DNA of 55,537 nucleotides from SIG480 sp045586595 (lineage in GTDB: Bacteria > Bacillota > Clostridia > Oscillospirales > JAAYXM01): NCBI GenBank assembly GCA_045586595.1, contig JAZNAQ010000017.1:1-55537 (forward strand), written 5' to 3'. Both the position numbers and the translations under genes were made by a program. This document shows, in pieces, positions 16,967 to 25,382 of the stretch (positions are counted from its first letter, which is position 1; every line of letters starts with the position of its first letter). The notes beneath the pieces are model-generated. The model saw nothing but the letters and a program-made list of their open reading frames with translations. It searched no databases and was not told where the DNA came from.

Positions 16967-18040
16967 TTACACACGATATTTATATGCCGCGGCACATGCG
17001 CCCTCACCGGATACCATGCAAGGTCCGACCGGGTTTTCGGGAACGCACACCTTCCCAAAAAGCGGGCAGCTTGTAGCCTCAAGTTTTCCGCATATTACAT
17101 CCCCGCATCGGCAAGGCGATTGCGTGTCGCTCTTTTTGTACCTTATGCCAAACTTTTGCTCAGCATCGTATTTTGCAAACTCCTCGCGTATACCAAGCCC
17201 GCTCATGTCTATTTCCCCAAGCCCGCGCCATATATCACGACGGGGTATGAGATATTTGCCAATCATTCTTACTGCAAGCGGATTTCCCTCACGCCTTACT
17301 GCATTCGGGTACGCATTCTCTATCCTTGGCTTTCCGCTCTCAATCTGTCGGAGGAGCTTATATACTGCAAGCAGTATCTCACGAGGCTCAAACCCGCCGA
17401 TTACTGCCGGTATTTTAAACTCATCGGCAAGAAAATCAAAGCCTGTCTCTCCTATAATTGTTGCGACGTGTCCGGGACAGAGAAAACCCTGTACGTCAAA
17501 GCCCTCATCTGCAATAAGCGCCCTCAGAGCCGGCTCTACGGTCTTGAGCATCGACAAAACAGAAAAGTTGCAAATTCCCGCGTCATGTGCCGCGCCTATT
17601 GCCGCAGCAGTCCCGGGCGCTGTTGTTTCAAAACCGACACCGAGAAACACCACCTCACGCTGTGGGTTATCCCGGGCAATCGCCACCGCATCAAGCGGAG
17701 AATAAACAACCTCAACGCTTGCGCCGAGCGCACGCATTTTGCCAAGATTTTCGCCATATACACTGCCCGGCACCCTTATCATATCGCCGTAGGTCGCAAT
17801 TATTATATTTTCTCGCATAGCCAGCGCGAGTATCTCGTCAATAACCTCGGCGGGAGTAACGCATACTGGGCACCCGGGGCCCGACAAAAGCTTGATGTTT
17901 TCAGGAAGTGCGCTCCTAAGCCCAGACTTTGCTATCGCCATGGTATGCGTTCCGCAGACCTCCATGAGCTTGACACTTCCGATATTCATTGAGGCTATTT
18001 CAGAAAAAAGTTTTTTTGCATCATAGTTTTCTGAGTTCAT
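16967..18040 (-). CDS. hypD: Hydrogenase maturation factor HypD
   Basis: 357 residues from the ATG at 18040, which has 'ggaggtt' just upstream; a longer frame to 18091 lies inside hypC and looks unlike HypD. HypD is the [4Fe-4S] scaffold on which, with HypC, the Fe(CN)2CO unit is built. Motifs: LMEVCGTHTMAIAKSGLRS, LSGPGCPVCVTP and FLGVGFETTAPGTAAA. The C-terminal cluster region has CRCGDVICG, CPLFGKVCVPENPVGPC and GEGACAA. It overlaps hypC by 20 bases and lies 17 bases before hypE. Confidence 0.95.
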   Translation of the reverse strand: MNSENYDAKKLFSEIASMNIGSVKLMEVCGTHTMAIAKSGLRSALPENIKLLSGPGCPVCVTPAEVIDEILALAMRENIIIATYGDMIRVPGSVYGENLGKMRALGASVEVVYSPLDAVAIARDNPQREVVFLGVGFETTAPGTAAAIGAAHDAGICNFSVLSMLKTVEPALRALIADEGFDVQGFLCPGHVATIIGETGFDFLADEFKIPAVIGGFEPREILLAVYKLLRQIESGKPRIENAYPNAVRREGNPLAVRMIGKYLIPRRDIWRGLGEIDMSGLGIREEFAKYDAEQKFGIRYKKSDTQSPCRCGDVICGKLEATSCPLFGKVCVPENPVGPCMVSGEGACAAAYKYRV

Positions 18041-18248
18041 TTTCAACCTCCTCGGCCGCGGCGATGTTCGCCTCGGCCTGTTCGGCGCCAAGCCGCTCTA
18101 TGGCAAAGCCTGCGTGAACGATTACATACTCGCCCAATTTCGGGTTCTCTATAAAATCGAGTCTTATTTTTCTTCTGACTCCGTCACGCTCGCCTATCGC
18201 GTCTTTGCCGTTTATCTCAGTTATTTTAAGCGGTACTGCAAGGCACAT
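18021..18248 (-). CDS. hypC: Hydrogenase maturation chaperone HypC
   Basis: 75 residues beginning MCLAVPLKITEI. The N-terminal Cys2 is the residue that binds the Fe(CN)2CO unit and the large subunit. An OB-like beta barrel follows, with YVIVHAGFAIERL in the usual place. The single nucleotide gap to hypF and the overlap with hypD show a translationally coupled hypF-C-D-E order. Confidence 0.95.
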   Translation of the reverse strand: MCLAVPLKITEINGKDAIGERDGVRRKIRLDFIENPKLGEYVIVHAGFAIERLGAEQAEANIAAAEEVENELRKL

Positions 18249-18249
18249 T

Positions 18250-20499
18250 TTACCGTCCTCCTCTTTGCGCTATCATTATCTGCCCAAGCGAAATCCCCTC
18301 ATCATTTGTTGACACTCTGTTGTGTGTAAGCACACAAAAACCGAGTGATGAGAGTTTTTCTTCGAGCCGTCCGAGTAAATACATATTCTGAAAGGTTCCG
18401 CCGGAGAGTGCAACGGTTTTTATGCCGGTATCGTCCGAGATTTTTATGGCAAAATCCCTCGCGAACTCCACAAGCGTGTTCATGAACGCCGCCGCAATTT
18501 CACCCGCCGGAACCCCCGTTGCCCTATCCTTTACAATTTCGCGTATCATATCGCGGTAGTCAAAAACGTACATGCCATCAAATGTTTTGACAGAATACGG
18601 ATATGTTTTATCACACGCTTCATCCGCCGCAGCTTCAAGAAGTGTTGCACCCTGTCCCTCATAAGAGACCGTATGCGAAATCCCGATTATTGCGGCAACT
18701 CCGTCAAACAACCTGCCCATACTCGTGGCAGTCGGGCAATTCACCCCTGCATCAAGAACTCTCGCCGTTTTATCTGCATCCTGCCCGAAAATCTCCGTCG
18801 GGTCAATCCCCGCATCGGCAAGAAGAGAGATTCCGCAACGTGAAATCTCACGGGTTGCCCTATCCCCGCCAGGTAGACGTATCTGGCGTATCGTACCCAA
18901 GCGCGTAAAGCCCGAAAAATCACCGACAAGAAACTCCGCGCCCCAGATATTGCCGTCGGTGCCGTAGCCCGTACCGTCCCACACTATACCGATACACTTT
19001 CCGTCATAGCCATTATCCGCCATGCACGAGCACATATGTGCGTGATGGTGCTGTGCTCGACAGAGAGAAAGCCCCTCGCGGGATGCTCGCTCCTCTGCAT
19101 ACGTTGTTGACATATAGTCGGGGTGCATATCGCAAACAATACATTGCGGCTTTATATCGAATATATTTTCAAAATGCTTTATCTGAACTTCATAATTTTC
19201 AAGTGTTTCAATATTTTTTAAGTCCCCAATATGCTGACTGGGGAAGATATGATTCTCACATGAGAGAGCAAACGATGCCTTCTGCTCTGCTCCGCAGGCG
19301 AGAATTTCAGAAAAGGCCTTATCCGTCACAATAGGATGCGGAACATAGCCACGGCTCCTTCTCGCAAAATACTCATGCCCGCGATACACCCACATAAGCG
19401 AGTCATCGCAACGCGCGTGTATTTCACGGTTATTCATAAGAAAGCCATCAGCGATTCCCGAAAGCGAGGCGAACGCCTCGTCATTTTTATATATAATTGG
19501 TAAGTCTGAAATGTTTGCACTCGTCATAACAACGCTTTCTGTATCGCCCGAAAGCAGAAGGTGGTGCAGCGGCGTATACGGCAGCATTATTCCCACATAG
19601 CCGTTCTCGCTTATATGCAGAAGGCCTCGCTTGTCACGTTTTTTAAGTAATACAATCGGCCTGCGGTGAGATGTGAGAAATCTTTTTTCATCCTCCGAAA
19701 TCTCCGCATACCTTTTTGCAATTTCCATATCACGGCACATAATTGCAAAGGGTTTCTCGTCACGGCGTTTCAGCTTGCGCAGAGCATTAACTGCCGCTAC
19801 ATCATCACAGTTGCACGCAAGATGTATGCCGCCCAGGCCCTTTACAGCAACGGTTTTGCCGTTTCGGATATACTCCTTTGCAAGAGCAATCGGGTCCCCA
19901 CCGACCCGTTTACCGTTTACATCATAAAATGTAAGATGTGGTCCGCACTCTCCGCAGCAATCGGGCTGGGCGTGATAGCGGCGGTCGCCTATATCGCCGT
20001 ATTCTTCCTCACAGCTTTTGCACATCTCAAAATCTGCCATCGTAGTATTTTGCCTGTCGTACGGAATATCCTTTATAATGGTAAACCGCGGGCCACAGTT
20101 TGTGCAGTTGATGAACGGATATTTATGCCGTCTGTCTGCCCCATCAAGCATTTCTCGCAGGCAATCGTCACAAACAGCAACATCAGGTGAAATGAGTGTT
20201 CTCCGCGCCGATTCGGGCTCACTTTCGGCTATATCAAACGAGCGATACCCAAACAGTTCATCTGACTTTTCCACACAAACGGACTCGACAAACGCAAGCT
20301 TTGGTGGGTTTCTGCGAAGCTCCATTATAAATTCATCAACGGCAAAAGAGCCCCCCTCTACCGAAATCTCGGCACCGCGGCGCGTATTTCTCACAAAGCC
20401 GACAAGAGAAAACTTTGATGCGAGCTTGTGAACAAACGGGCGAAACCCAACGCCCTGCACTATACCTTTTATTTTAATATCTGCATGAACTTTCGGCAT
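18250..20499 (-). CDS. hypF: Carbamoyltransferase HypF
   Basis: 749 residues, full length. It makes carbamoyl-adenylate from carbamoyl phosphate and ATP and passes it to HypE. Domains in order: acylphosphatase (1-95; GIVQGVGFRPFVHKL), two zinc-finger-like regions (about 105-185; CDDCLREM, NCTNCGPRF, CKSCEEEYG, CCGECGPH), YrdC-like (about 200-380; KTVAVKGLGGIHLACN) and a Kae1/carbamoyltransferase domain (about 390-745; GIVWDGTGYGTDGNIWGAEF with the His-rich CRAQHHHAHMCSCMADNGY before it). It starts 2 bases after the regulator gene ends, so both are probably on one mRNA. Confidence 0.96.
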   Translation of the reverse strand: MPKVHADIKIKGIVQGVGFRPFVHKLASKFSLVGFVRNTRRGAEISVEGGSFAVDEFIMELRRNPPKLAFVESVCVEKSDELFGYRSFDIAESEPESARRTLISPDVAVCDDCLREMLDGADRRHKYPFINCTNCGPRFTIIKDIPYDRQNTTMADFEMCKSCEEEYGDIGDRRYHAQPDCCGECGPHLTFYDVNGKRVGGDPIALAKEYIRNGKTVAVKGLGGIHLACNCDDVAAVNALRKLKRRDEKPFAIMCRDMEIAKRYAEISEDEKRFLTSHRRPIVLLKKRDKRGLLHISENGYVGIMLPYTPLHHLLLSGDTESVVMTSANISDLPIIYKNDEAFASLSGIADGFLMNNREIHARCDDSLMWVYRGHEYFARRSRGYVPHPIVTDKAFSEILACGAEQKASFALSCENHIFPSQHIGDLKNIETLENYEVQIKHFENIFDIKPQCIVCDMHPDYMSTTYAEERASREGLSLCRAQHHHAHMCSCMADNGYDGKCIGIVWDGTGYGTDGNIWGAEFLVGDFSGFTRLGTIRQIRLPGGDRATREISRCGISLLADAGIDPTEIFGQDADKTARVLDAGVNCPTATSMGRLFDGVAAIIGISHTVSYEGQGATLLEAAADEACDKTYPYSVKTFDGMYVFDYRDMIREIVKDRATGVPAGEIAAAFMNTLVEFARDFAIKISDDTGIKTVALSGGTFQNMYLLGRLEEKLSSLGFCVLTHNRVSTNDEGISLGQIMIAQRGGR

Positions 20500-20500
20500 A

Positions 20501-21148
20501 TCAATGTAACATCTCGATTCTTCTTCTGTCGGTTTTTATAATTCCTTCGTCGCTCATCCTCTTTATTTCTCGCATCATTGCGCTTCTGTCTGCACAGATA
20601 TATTCGGCAAGATAGCTCAGCGAAAAAGGAAGCTCAAACACATCCTTGCCCTCACGCATTGAGTACATTGAAAACAGGCACATGAGCTTTTCACGAATTG
20701 AGCGGTTACTAAGTATTTCAATTCTCTCTGACAAAAGCTGTGCCTTGCGAGTTACCACTCTGAACATATTTTCAACCGCAACGGTGTGGCATCTACAAGC
20801 GTTTGAGCAACGCTTTGCAATGTGCTCATACATCAAAAATGCAACCTCGCACTTTTTCTCACATACTGCATACACCCCGCGCTCTGCCTTGTCGGAAAAA
20901 GCTATCATTTCGCCGAACACATCATTTTCCGAAAGAACTTCAAGCACAACTCTGTTACCGTTTGCATCCACTCTGATAAGAGAGACGTTACCCGACATAA
21001 TAATGCCTATGACATCGCCCTTCTCATCAAAGTCGCACACAGTTTCTCCTGCCTCAAACTTCTGCATGCGAATATTGAAGCATTCTACCATTCGTTTCTT
21101 GTCATATGGGTCTATTCCGTCAAATAAAAAAATTTCCTCAATTTTCAA
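20501..21148 (-). CDS. CRP/FNR-family transcriptional regulator of the hyp cluster
   Basis: 215 residues from the TTG at 21148. I chose this start because 'agaggg' lies just upstream; a GTG at 21187 would make codons out of the palindrome at 21163-21178. The N-terminal cyclic-nucleotide-like beta barrel spans about 10-110 (SGNVSLIRVDANGNRVVLEV, ENDVFGEM). The C-terminal Crp-type winged helix-turn-helix is about 145-215, with recognition region YICADRSAMMREIKRM. Five Cys lie in the hinge region (about 96, 100, 114, 118, 120, as CEKKC and CSNACRC), which suggests a metal or redox sensor, but the pattern is not that of E. coli FNR. It is first in the hypF-C-D-E unit and divergent from rubrerythrin. 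Confidence 0.9.
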   Translation of the reverse strand: MKIEEIFLFDGIDPYDKKRMVECFNIRMQKFEAGETVCDFDEKGDVIGIIMSGNVSLIRVDANGNRVVLEVLSENDVFGEMIAFSDKAERGVYAVCEKKCEVAFLMYEHIAKRCSNACRCHTVAVENMFRVVTRKAQLLSERIEILSNRSIREKLMCLFSMYSMREGKDVFELPFSLSYLAEYICADRSAMMREIKRMSDEGIIKTDRRRIEMLH

Positions 21149-21162
21149 TTTTTTCACCCTCT

Positions 21163-21178
21163 TGTTGCAAATGCAACA
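21163..21178. promoter_or_regulatory. Perfect 16-bp palindrome, likely operator of the CRP/FNR-family regulator
   Basis: tgttgca (21163-21169), aa, tgcaaca (21172-21178). For the minus-strand hyp promoter it lies at about +12 to +27, a repressing position. For the rubrerythrin gene, a -10 box TACTAT at 21200-21205 would put the palindrome centre at -41.5, the classical activating position for CRP/FNR proteins. The assignment to this regulator is inferred from position and symmetry. Confidence 0.65.
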
Positions 21179-21195
21179 GAAATTCACATGAGTCT

Positions 21196-21224
21196 ATGAT
21201 ACTATATTTTCAAAGAAAAGTAAA
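21196..21224 (-). promoter_or_regulatory. Promoter of the regulator-hyp operon
   Basis: Minus-strand TTTACT (21224-21219), 17-base spacer, TATCAT (21201-21196). The predicted start of transcription is near 21189, just upstream of the palindrome. Confidence 0.6.
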
Positions 21225-21256
21225 CACATTTTCTTATATGAAAGGAGATTTATATT

Positions 21257-21796
21257 ATGAATTTAAAGGGTTCAAAAACAGAGGCTAACCTCATGGCAGC
21301 ATTTGCAGGCGAGAGCCAGGCAAGAAACAAGTATACATACTATGCATCAAAGGCTAAAAAAGAGGGCTACGAGCAGATTGCAGCTATTTTTACAGAGACC
21401 GCCAACAACGAAAAAGAGCATGCAAAGCTCTGGTTTAAGCTCCTCCACGACGGCGAGGTTCCCACAACAACCGTAAACCTCAAAGATGCCGCTGAGGGCG
21501 AAAACTACGAGTGGACAGATATGTACGCAGGCTTTGCAAAGACCGCTAAAGAAGAAGGCTTTGACAGAATCGCTTACCTCTTCGACGCTGTCGGCAAAAT
21601 TGAAAAGGAGCATGAGGCAAGATACTTAAAGCTTCTTGAAAACGTAGAGACCGGCGCCGTCTTCTCACGCGAGGGCGATGTTGTTTGGCAGTGCGCTAAC
21701 TGCGGCCACATCCATGTCGGCAAAAACGCTCCCGAGCTTTGCCCGGTTTGCGCTCACCCGAAGGCATATTTTGAGCTTCTTAAGACAAACTACTAA
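21257..21796 (+). CDS. rbr: Rubrerythrin
   Basis: 179 residues. Peroxide-reducing di-iron protein of anaerobes. The ferritin-like four-helix domain (1-140) has the EANLMAAFAGESQARNKYTY start and ETANNEKEHAKLW and KIEKEHEARY (ExxH-type) metal motifs. A C-terminal rubredoxin-like domain (about 145-179) has CANCGHIHVG and CPVCAHPKAYF, the four Cys of the Fe(SCys)4 centre. 'aaggag' lies 9 bases before the ATG. It is followed by the flavin/rubredoxin protein that can supply its electrons, and it is divergent from the hydrogenase-maturation regulator. Confidence 0.96.
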   Translation: MNLKGSKTEANLMAAFAGESQARNKYTYYASKAKKEGYEQIAAIFTETANNEKEHAKLWFKLLHDGEVPTTTVNLKDAAEGENYEWTDMYAGFAKTAKEEGFDRIAYLFDAVGKIEKEHEARYLKLLENVETGAVFSREGDVVWQCANCGHIHVGKNAPELCPVCAHPKAYFELLKTNY

Positions 21797-21809
21797 TACA
21801 GTCAAAAGC

Positions 21810-21841
21810 TTCTTCCCGCCATCGGAAAACGGCGGGAAGAA
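21810..21841 (+). terminator. Hairpin between rubrerythrin and the rubredoxin fusion gene
   Basis: Perfect 11-bp stem ttcttcccgcc (21810-21820) / ggcgggaagaa (21831-21841). It lacks a long T-run (atttatata follows), so it may only partly stop transcription and so set a higher rubrerythrin mRNA level, or stabilise its 3' end. Confidence 0.6.
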
Positions 21842-21872
21842 ATTTATATAGACGAGGCAAGAGGTGTATAAC

Positions 21873-22511
21873 ATGAACCAAAACGCATTCCGCGATTTGT
21901 CCTACGGCGTATATGTTGTATCATCAAAGGACGGGGCCCGCGACGTCGGTTGCATAGCAAACAGTGCTATGCAGGTCACAAGCGCTCCTGCGACGATTGC
22001 CGTTTCGGTAAACCACGACAACTACACAAACTCCTGCATAGCAGAAAGCGGTGTGTTTGCCGTCTCAGTGCTCCCCGAGACCATCGATCAATCTGTCATC
22101 GGCACATTTGGTTTTAAAACAAGCCGTGACACGGACAAACTCTCTTCTGTCGCAAGTGCCGAAAAAACAGGTGTAAAAGTTTTGCTTGACGCAACGAGTT
22201 ATATAGTATGCCGCGTTATCGGCACGCTTGAAACAAGCACTCATACGGTGTTTCTGGGCGAGGTCTGCGATGCAGACGTCTTAAAGGGCGGCGAGCCCAT
22301 GACGTATGCCTATTATTATTGTGTTGTAAAAGGCAAGAGCCCGAAAAACGCCCCAACTTATATTGAAGAAGCTGGAGATAAAAACAGCAAAACCGCGAGG
22401 TGCTCTATCTGCGGCTATGTCTATGACGGCAGCACTCCGTTTGACGAGCTTCCCGACAGCTTCACCTGCCCTGTATGCGGTGTTCCTAAATCGCTTTTTA
22501 AATACGAATAG
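21873..22511 (+). CDS. hrb: High-molecular-weight rubredoxin (flavin reductase-rubredoxin fusion)
   Basis: 212 residues from the ATG at 21873 with 'gaggtg' 7 bases upstream. The FMN-binding flavin-reductase-like domain (about 1-155) carries the GCIANSAMQVTSAPATIAVSVN segment in two parts (GCIANSAMQVTS and APATIAVSVN). The C-terminal rubredoxin (about 167-212) has CSICGYVYDG and CPVCGVPKSLF. Proteins of this architecture (Hrb of Moorella) move electrons from NAD(P)H to rubrerythrin or to the oxygen-reducing flavodiiron protein FprA. No fprA is present here, so rubrerythrin next door is the likely partner. The stop codon is TAG. Confidence 0.92.
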   Translation: MNQNAFRDLSYGVYVVSSKDGARDVGCIANSAMQVTSAPATIAVSVNHDNYTNSCIAESGVFAVSVLPETIDQSVIGTFGFKTSRDTDKLSSVASAEKTGVKVLLDATSYIVCRVIGTLETSTHTVFLGEVCDADVLKGGEPMTYAYYYCVVKGKSPKNAPTYIEEAGDKNSKTARCSICGYVYDGSTPFDELPDSFTCPVCGVPKSLFKYE

Positions 22512-22519
22512 GAGTTTTT

Positions 22520-23203
22520 ATGTTTAAATACGATATCCATGTTCATACCTCCGAAACAAGCCTATGTGGCCTTATGACCGCAGCCGAAACGGTACAGCTG
22601 TATAAGGAGGCGGGCTATTCCGGCTTGTGCATTACCGACCATTACTCGCACTCATGTTTTGACTGGGAGGATGGTACCTGGAGGCAAAAGTGCGACCGAT
22701 TTCTCGAAGGCTACAAGGCCGCGCTTGAAGTGTCCGACGGGCTTGACATCATGCTTGGCGCAGAGCTTCACTTCGGAAGCCGAAGCCGCCACACTTATAA
22801 ATCAAACGACTATCTTGTATACGGCATTACAGAGGAGCTGTTGTATGCATACCCCGAGCTTCACCACCTTACACTGCCGGAGTTTTCAAAGATAGCAAAA
22901 AAGCATGATCTGCTTATTGTTCAGGCTCACCCGATGCGCAATAATATGGAGCTTCGACACCTTGACCTGCTCGACGGCATGGAAGTCTATAACGGAAACC
23001 AGAACCACGAAGCCCGAAATGACAAAGCTGAAAGCTTTGCACTTGAACATGGTTATATTATGACCTCGGGAAGCGACTGCCACGAAAAAAAGCATGTGGG
23101 CCGCGGAGGTATACTTACCAACAAACGCCTGCGCACCTCATGTGAGCTTCGTGACCTGCTTAAATCCGGTGAATATGAGCTCATAAAAACAGAAGCACCT
23201 TAA
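22520..23203 (+). CDS. PHP-domain phosphoesterase
   Basis: 227 residues of the polymerase and histidinol phosphatase (PHP) metal-hydrolase superfamily. Metal ligands are visible in DIHVHTSETS (residues 5-14), CITDHYSH (about 37-44), GAELHF, QAHPMRNN and the final GSDCHEKKHVGRGG. Such proteins are trinuclear-metal phosphatases or phosphodiesterases; the substrate (for example histidinol phosphate or nucleotides) is not clear from sequence or context. It begins 8 bases after hrb and is probably co-transcribed. The stop codon lies within the loop of the terminator at 23185-23219. Confidence 0.85.
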   Translation: MFKYDIHVHTSETSLCGLMTAAETVQLYKEAGYSGLCITDHYSHSCFDWEDGTWRQKCDRFLEGYKAALEVSDGLDIMLGAELHFGSRSRHTYKSNDYLVYGITEELLYAYPELHHLTLPEFSKIAKKHDLLIVQAHPMRNNMELRHLDLLDGMEVYNGNQNHEARNDKAESFALEHGYIMTSGSDCHEKKHVGRGGILTNKRLRTSCELRDLLKSGEYELIKTEAP

Positions 23204-23219
23204 AAGTGCTTCTGTTTTT
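23185..23219. terminator. Bidirectional terminator between the PHP gene and the yhaN-like gene
   Basis: 14-bp perfect stem aaaaacagaagcac (23185-23198) / gtgcttctgttttt (23206-23219), with a U-tract on both strands. It contains the ends of both converging genes. Confidence 0.92.
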
Positions 23220-25368
23220 ATATATTTACTTTATTAACGCTTGTGTCATGTGCAAAATACTCCGCTTCGCGCTTATGGCAAGAAAACAGTATTATCTGAC
23301 GCGTTTTCGAAAGCTCTTTTAGCAATTCAAGTGCACGTTTCATACGCACATCATCAAAATTTACAAGCGCATCGTCAAGCACCATTGGCGGAGCATCGTC
23401 TCCTGAGAGAATCATCTCGCACAGCGCAAGCCTTAATGAGAAATACAACTCATCAAGCGTACCCTGCGACAGCGTAAGCTCGTTATGCGGCTCACTGGCC
23501 TGACCACGGGCCACTTCCATCTCAAAGTCATTATTTCTTATTCTTACAGCCTCAAAGCTTCCGCCCGTCAGAATGTGAAAAATCTCCGCTGCGCGGGCTT
23601 CAAGCTCAGGCGAGAACCTTGCCTTAAGCTCTGCGTCTGCCTCACTCACCGTTTTTATGGCAAGGGTATATGCATCATACCGACGCAAAAGCTCTTCTTC
23701 TCTTTGTGAGAGCTGTAAAAGCCTCTTTTTAAGGTCCTGCTTGTTGACCCCCGAAATACGTTCACGAAGCGCTGCTAGTTTCAACTCACAACCTTTTATC
23801 TGAGCCCGAAGCGCGCTCTCCCGAGCTTTTAGCTCTTCTGTTGTTTCAGTTGGGATTTCTTCACTGGTGTACTGTATTTTCTCAAGCGGAACCTCGGCGG
23901 TTGAAGAAAGTGCCTCAACCCGAATTTTTGCGTTTTCTAACTCCCGCTCGCTCTCCTCCAGCTTATTTACTTTATCCCGCAGTGCGCGCGCTCCTTCGGA
24001 TACGTCTTCTGTTTCTATTCCGTACTCTGTGAAGATTTTAAGAATATCGCTCAAGCGCATATCCCGCGCTGTTTTTGCTTTTTCAGAGGAAAGCTTTATG
24101 CTCTCTGTCCTCTCTGAGATCTGCTCTGCCTGTGAGAGCAGCTGTAAGTATTCTTGCAGAGCAGTGTCAATCTGCACACCATCGGCTTTCCCATACTTTT
24201 CTGCAAGAGAAGCTGTACGGGTCTTTTTCTCTTTTTTTCCGGAGAGTATAAACCACAGAATACCCACAACAATTATTGCGACGGGGATAAACTTCACGAA
24301 TGGCAAAAGTGCAATGCCAAAAAGCGCAAGAATAATCGCAAACGATGACCTTTTAACTCTTTGGGAAAGGCTTTCTTTGTCCTCTGTTGCCTGTTGTTTG
24401 GCTGCGTCTGCCGACGCACCTCCAAACGGCGAGGCCTTTATCTGCTCGCAAACCCTCTCGCTCTCAAGATTTGCTCCCGAAAGCTCATTTTCAAGCCGTT
24501 CGCAAGACAGCGAAAGTGTCTGCCACTCATCCCGCATATCAGAAAGCTTGTTTAGTACATCGCGTGCAGGATAACCTACAAGGTCTTTTACTGCGTTTTC
24601 TGCATTTTCTAAATCAACCCTCGCCCGGCTTATGTGTTCTTCGCGCTTTTCTCTCTCCTCGCACTCGACAATGCTTATAGACCTCAAAACTTTGACAAGG
24701 TCTTTTTGCCAATTCTCAAGGCTTTCTTCCTCAAGCAAAATCTCCGACTCTGTTTCTTCAATATACGAAAGTTCACGCACTACCGTTTCTTTCTCCGCCT
24801 CAGTTTCAGGCAAGGCTCCCAGACTGCGCACCGAGCGGATTTCGCGCTGTTTTTTCTCAAGGCGCGCTTTTACCTCGGTTGCAGATATTTCTTCGTCTCC
24901 GCCGGATGCAAGGGCAAGTATTCTCTTTTCGGTATCGGCATCTCGATCTACATTCAGCTTAAGCTGGCCTATAAACGCCGAGCGTTCATATACACCCCGT
25001 GCCGCACCAACAAGCGCCTCTCCGGTTTCGACCGTTTCGCCGGTTGTTATGTTTCTTGCGGTTTCCTTTGAGAAAACTCCTCCGCGCGAAGATGTACGCT
25101 CGATTTCAAGCTCATTGCCACCGCGACAAAGCTCCATTCTTCCATACATAGGGCTTCCGTCCCACGGGCGGTATTTTTCCTTATCAGGAAGATATCCGGC
25201 ACGAGCCTTTTCCCTCGTCGATATTCCGTAGAACATGGCGCGGATGAATGCGCTCCATGTAGATTTTCCCGCCTCATTTTCGCCACTTACAATGTTTAGC
25301 CCCTCTGAGAGTTCAAGTGTTCTGTTATCAAGCTTTCCGAACGTCGCGTACAGTTTTTTTATCCACAT
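23218..25368 (-). CDS. SMC/SbcC-like AAA ATPase (YhaN-like)
   Basis: 716 residues. The Walker A GENEAGKSTW (about 30-39) is typical of the RecF/RecN/SbcC family. Long coiled-coil stretches (about 170-310 and 400-570) are split by a hydrophobic segment (about 335-375, FAIILALFGIALLPFVKF...), as in YhaN. The signature LSQGTLDELYFSLRLALCE and Walker B PPMVLDDALVNFDD lie near the C-terminus. YhaN normally pairs with the nuclease YhaO (SbcD-like) in one operon; here it follows prfB by 14 bases and no yhaO is present. A role in DNA repair or chromosome maintenance is inferred from the family. Confidence 0.85.
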   Translation of the reverse strand: MWIKKLYATFGKLDNRTLELSEGLNIVSGENEAGKSTWSAFIRAMFYGISTREKARAGYLPDKEKYRPWDGSPMYGRMELCRGGNELEIERTSSRGGVFSKETARNITTGETVETGEALVGAARGVYERSAFIGQLKLNVDRDADTEKRILALASGGDEEISATEVKARLEKKQREIRSVRSLGALPETEAEKETVVRELSYIEETESEILLEEESLENWQKDLVKVLRSISIVECEEREKREEHISRARVDLENAENAVKDLVGYPARDVLNKLSDMRDEWQTLSLSCERLENELSGANLESERVCEQIKASPFGGASADAAKQQATEDKESLSQRVKRSSFAIILALFGIALLPFVKFIPVAIIVVGILWFILSGKKEKKTRTASLAEKYGKADGVQIDTALQEYLQLLSQAEQISERTESIKLSSEKAKTARDMRLSDILKIFTEYGIETEDVSEGARALRDKVNKLEESERELENAKIRVEALSSTAEVPLEKIQYTSEEIPTETTEELKARESALRAQIKGCELKLAALRERISGVNKQDLKKRLLQLSQREEELLRRYDAYTLAIKTVSEADAELKARFSPELEARAAEIFHILTGGSFEAVRIRNNDFEMEVARGQASEPHNELTLSQGTLDELYFSLRLALCEMILSGDDAPPMVLDDALVNFDDVRMKRALELLKELSKTRQIILFSCHKREAEYFAHDTSVNKVNI

Positions 25369-25382
25369 AAAAATGCCGCCTT

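Noticed and set aside
21149..21187. N-terminal extension of the CRP/FNR regulator with a CCIC Cys cluster
   Set aside because: These codons would arise from the palindrome itself, the GTG start has no ribosome binding site, and a TTG start at 21148 has one.
24632..25231. Antisense frame of 199 codons opposite the YhaN-like gene
   Set aside because: Ser-rich shadow of a charged coiled-coil gene with no start signal of its own.
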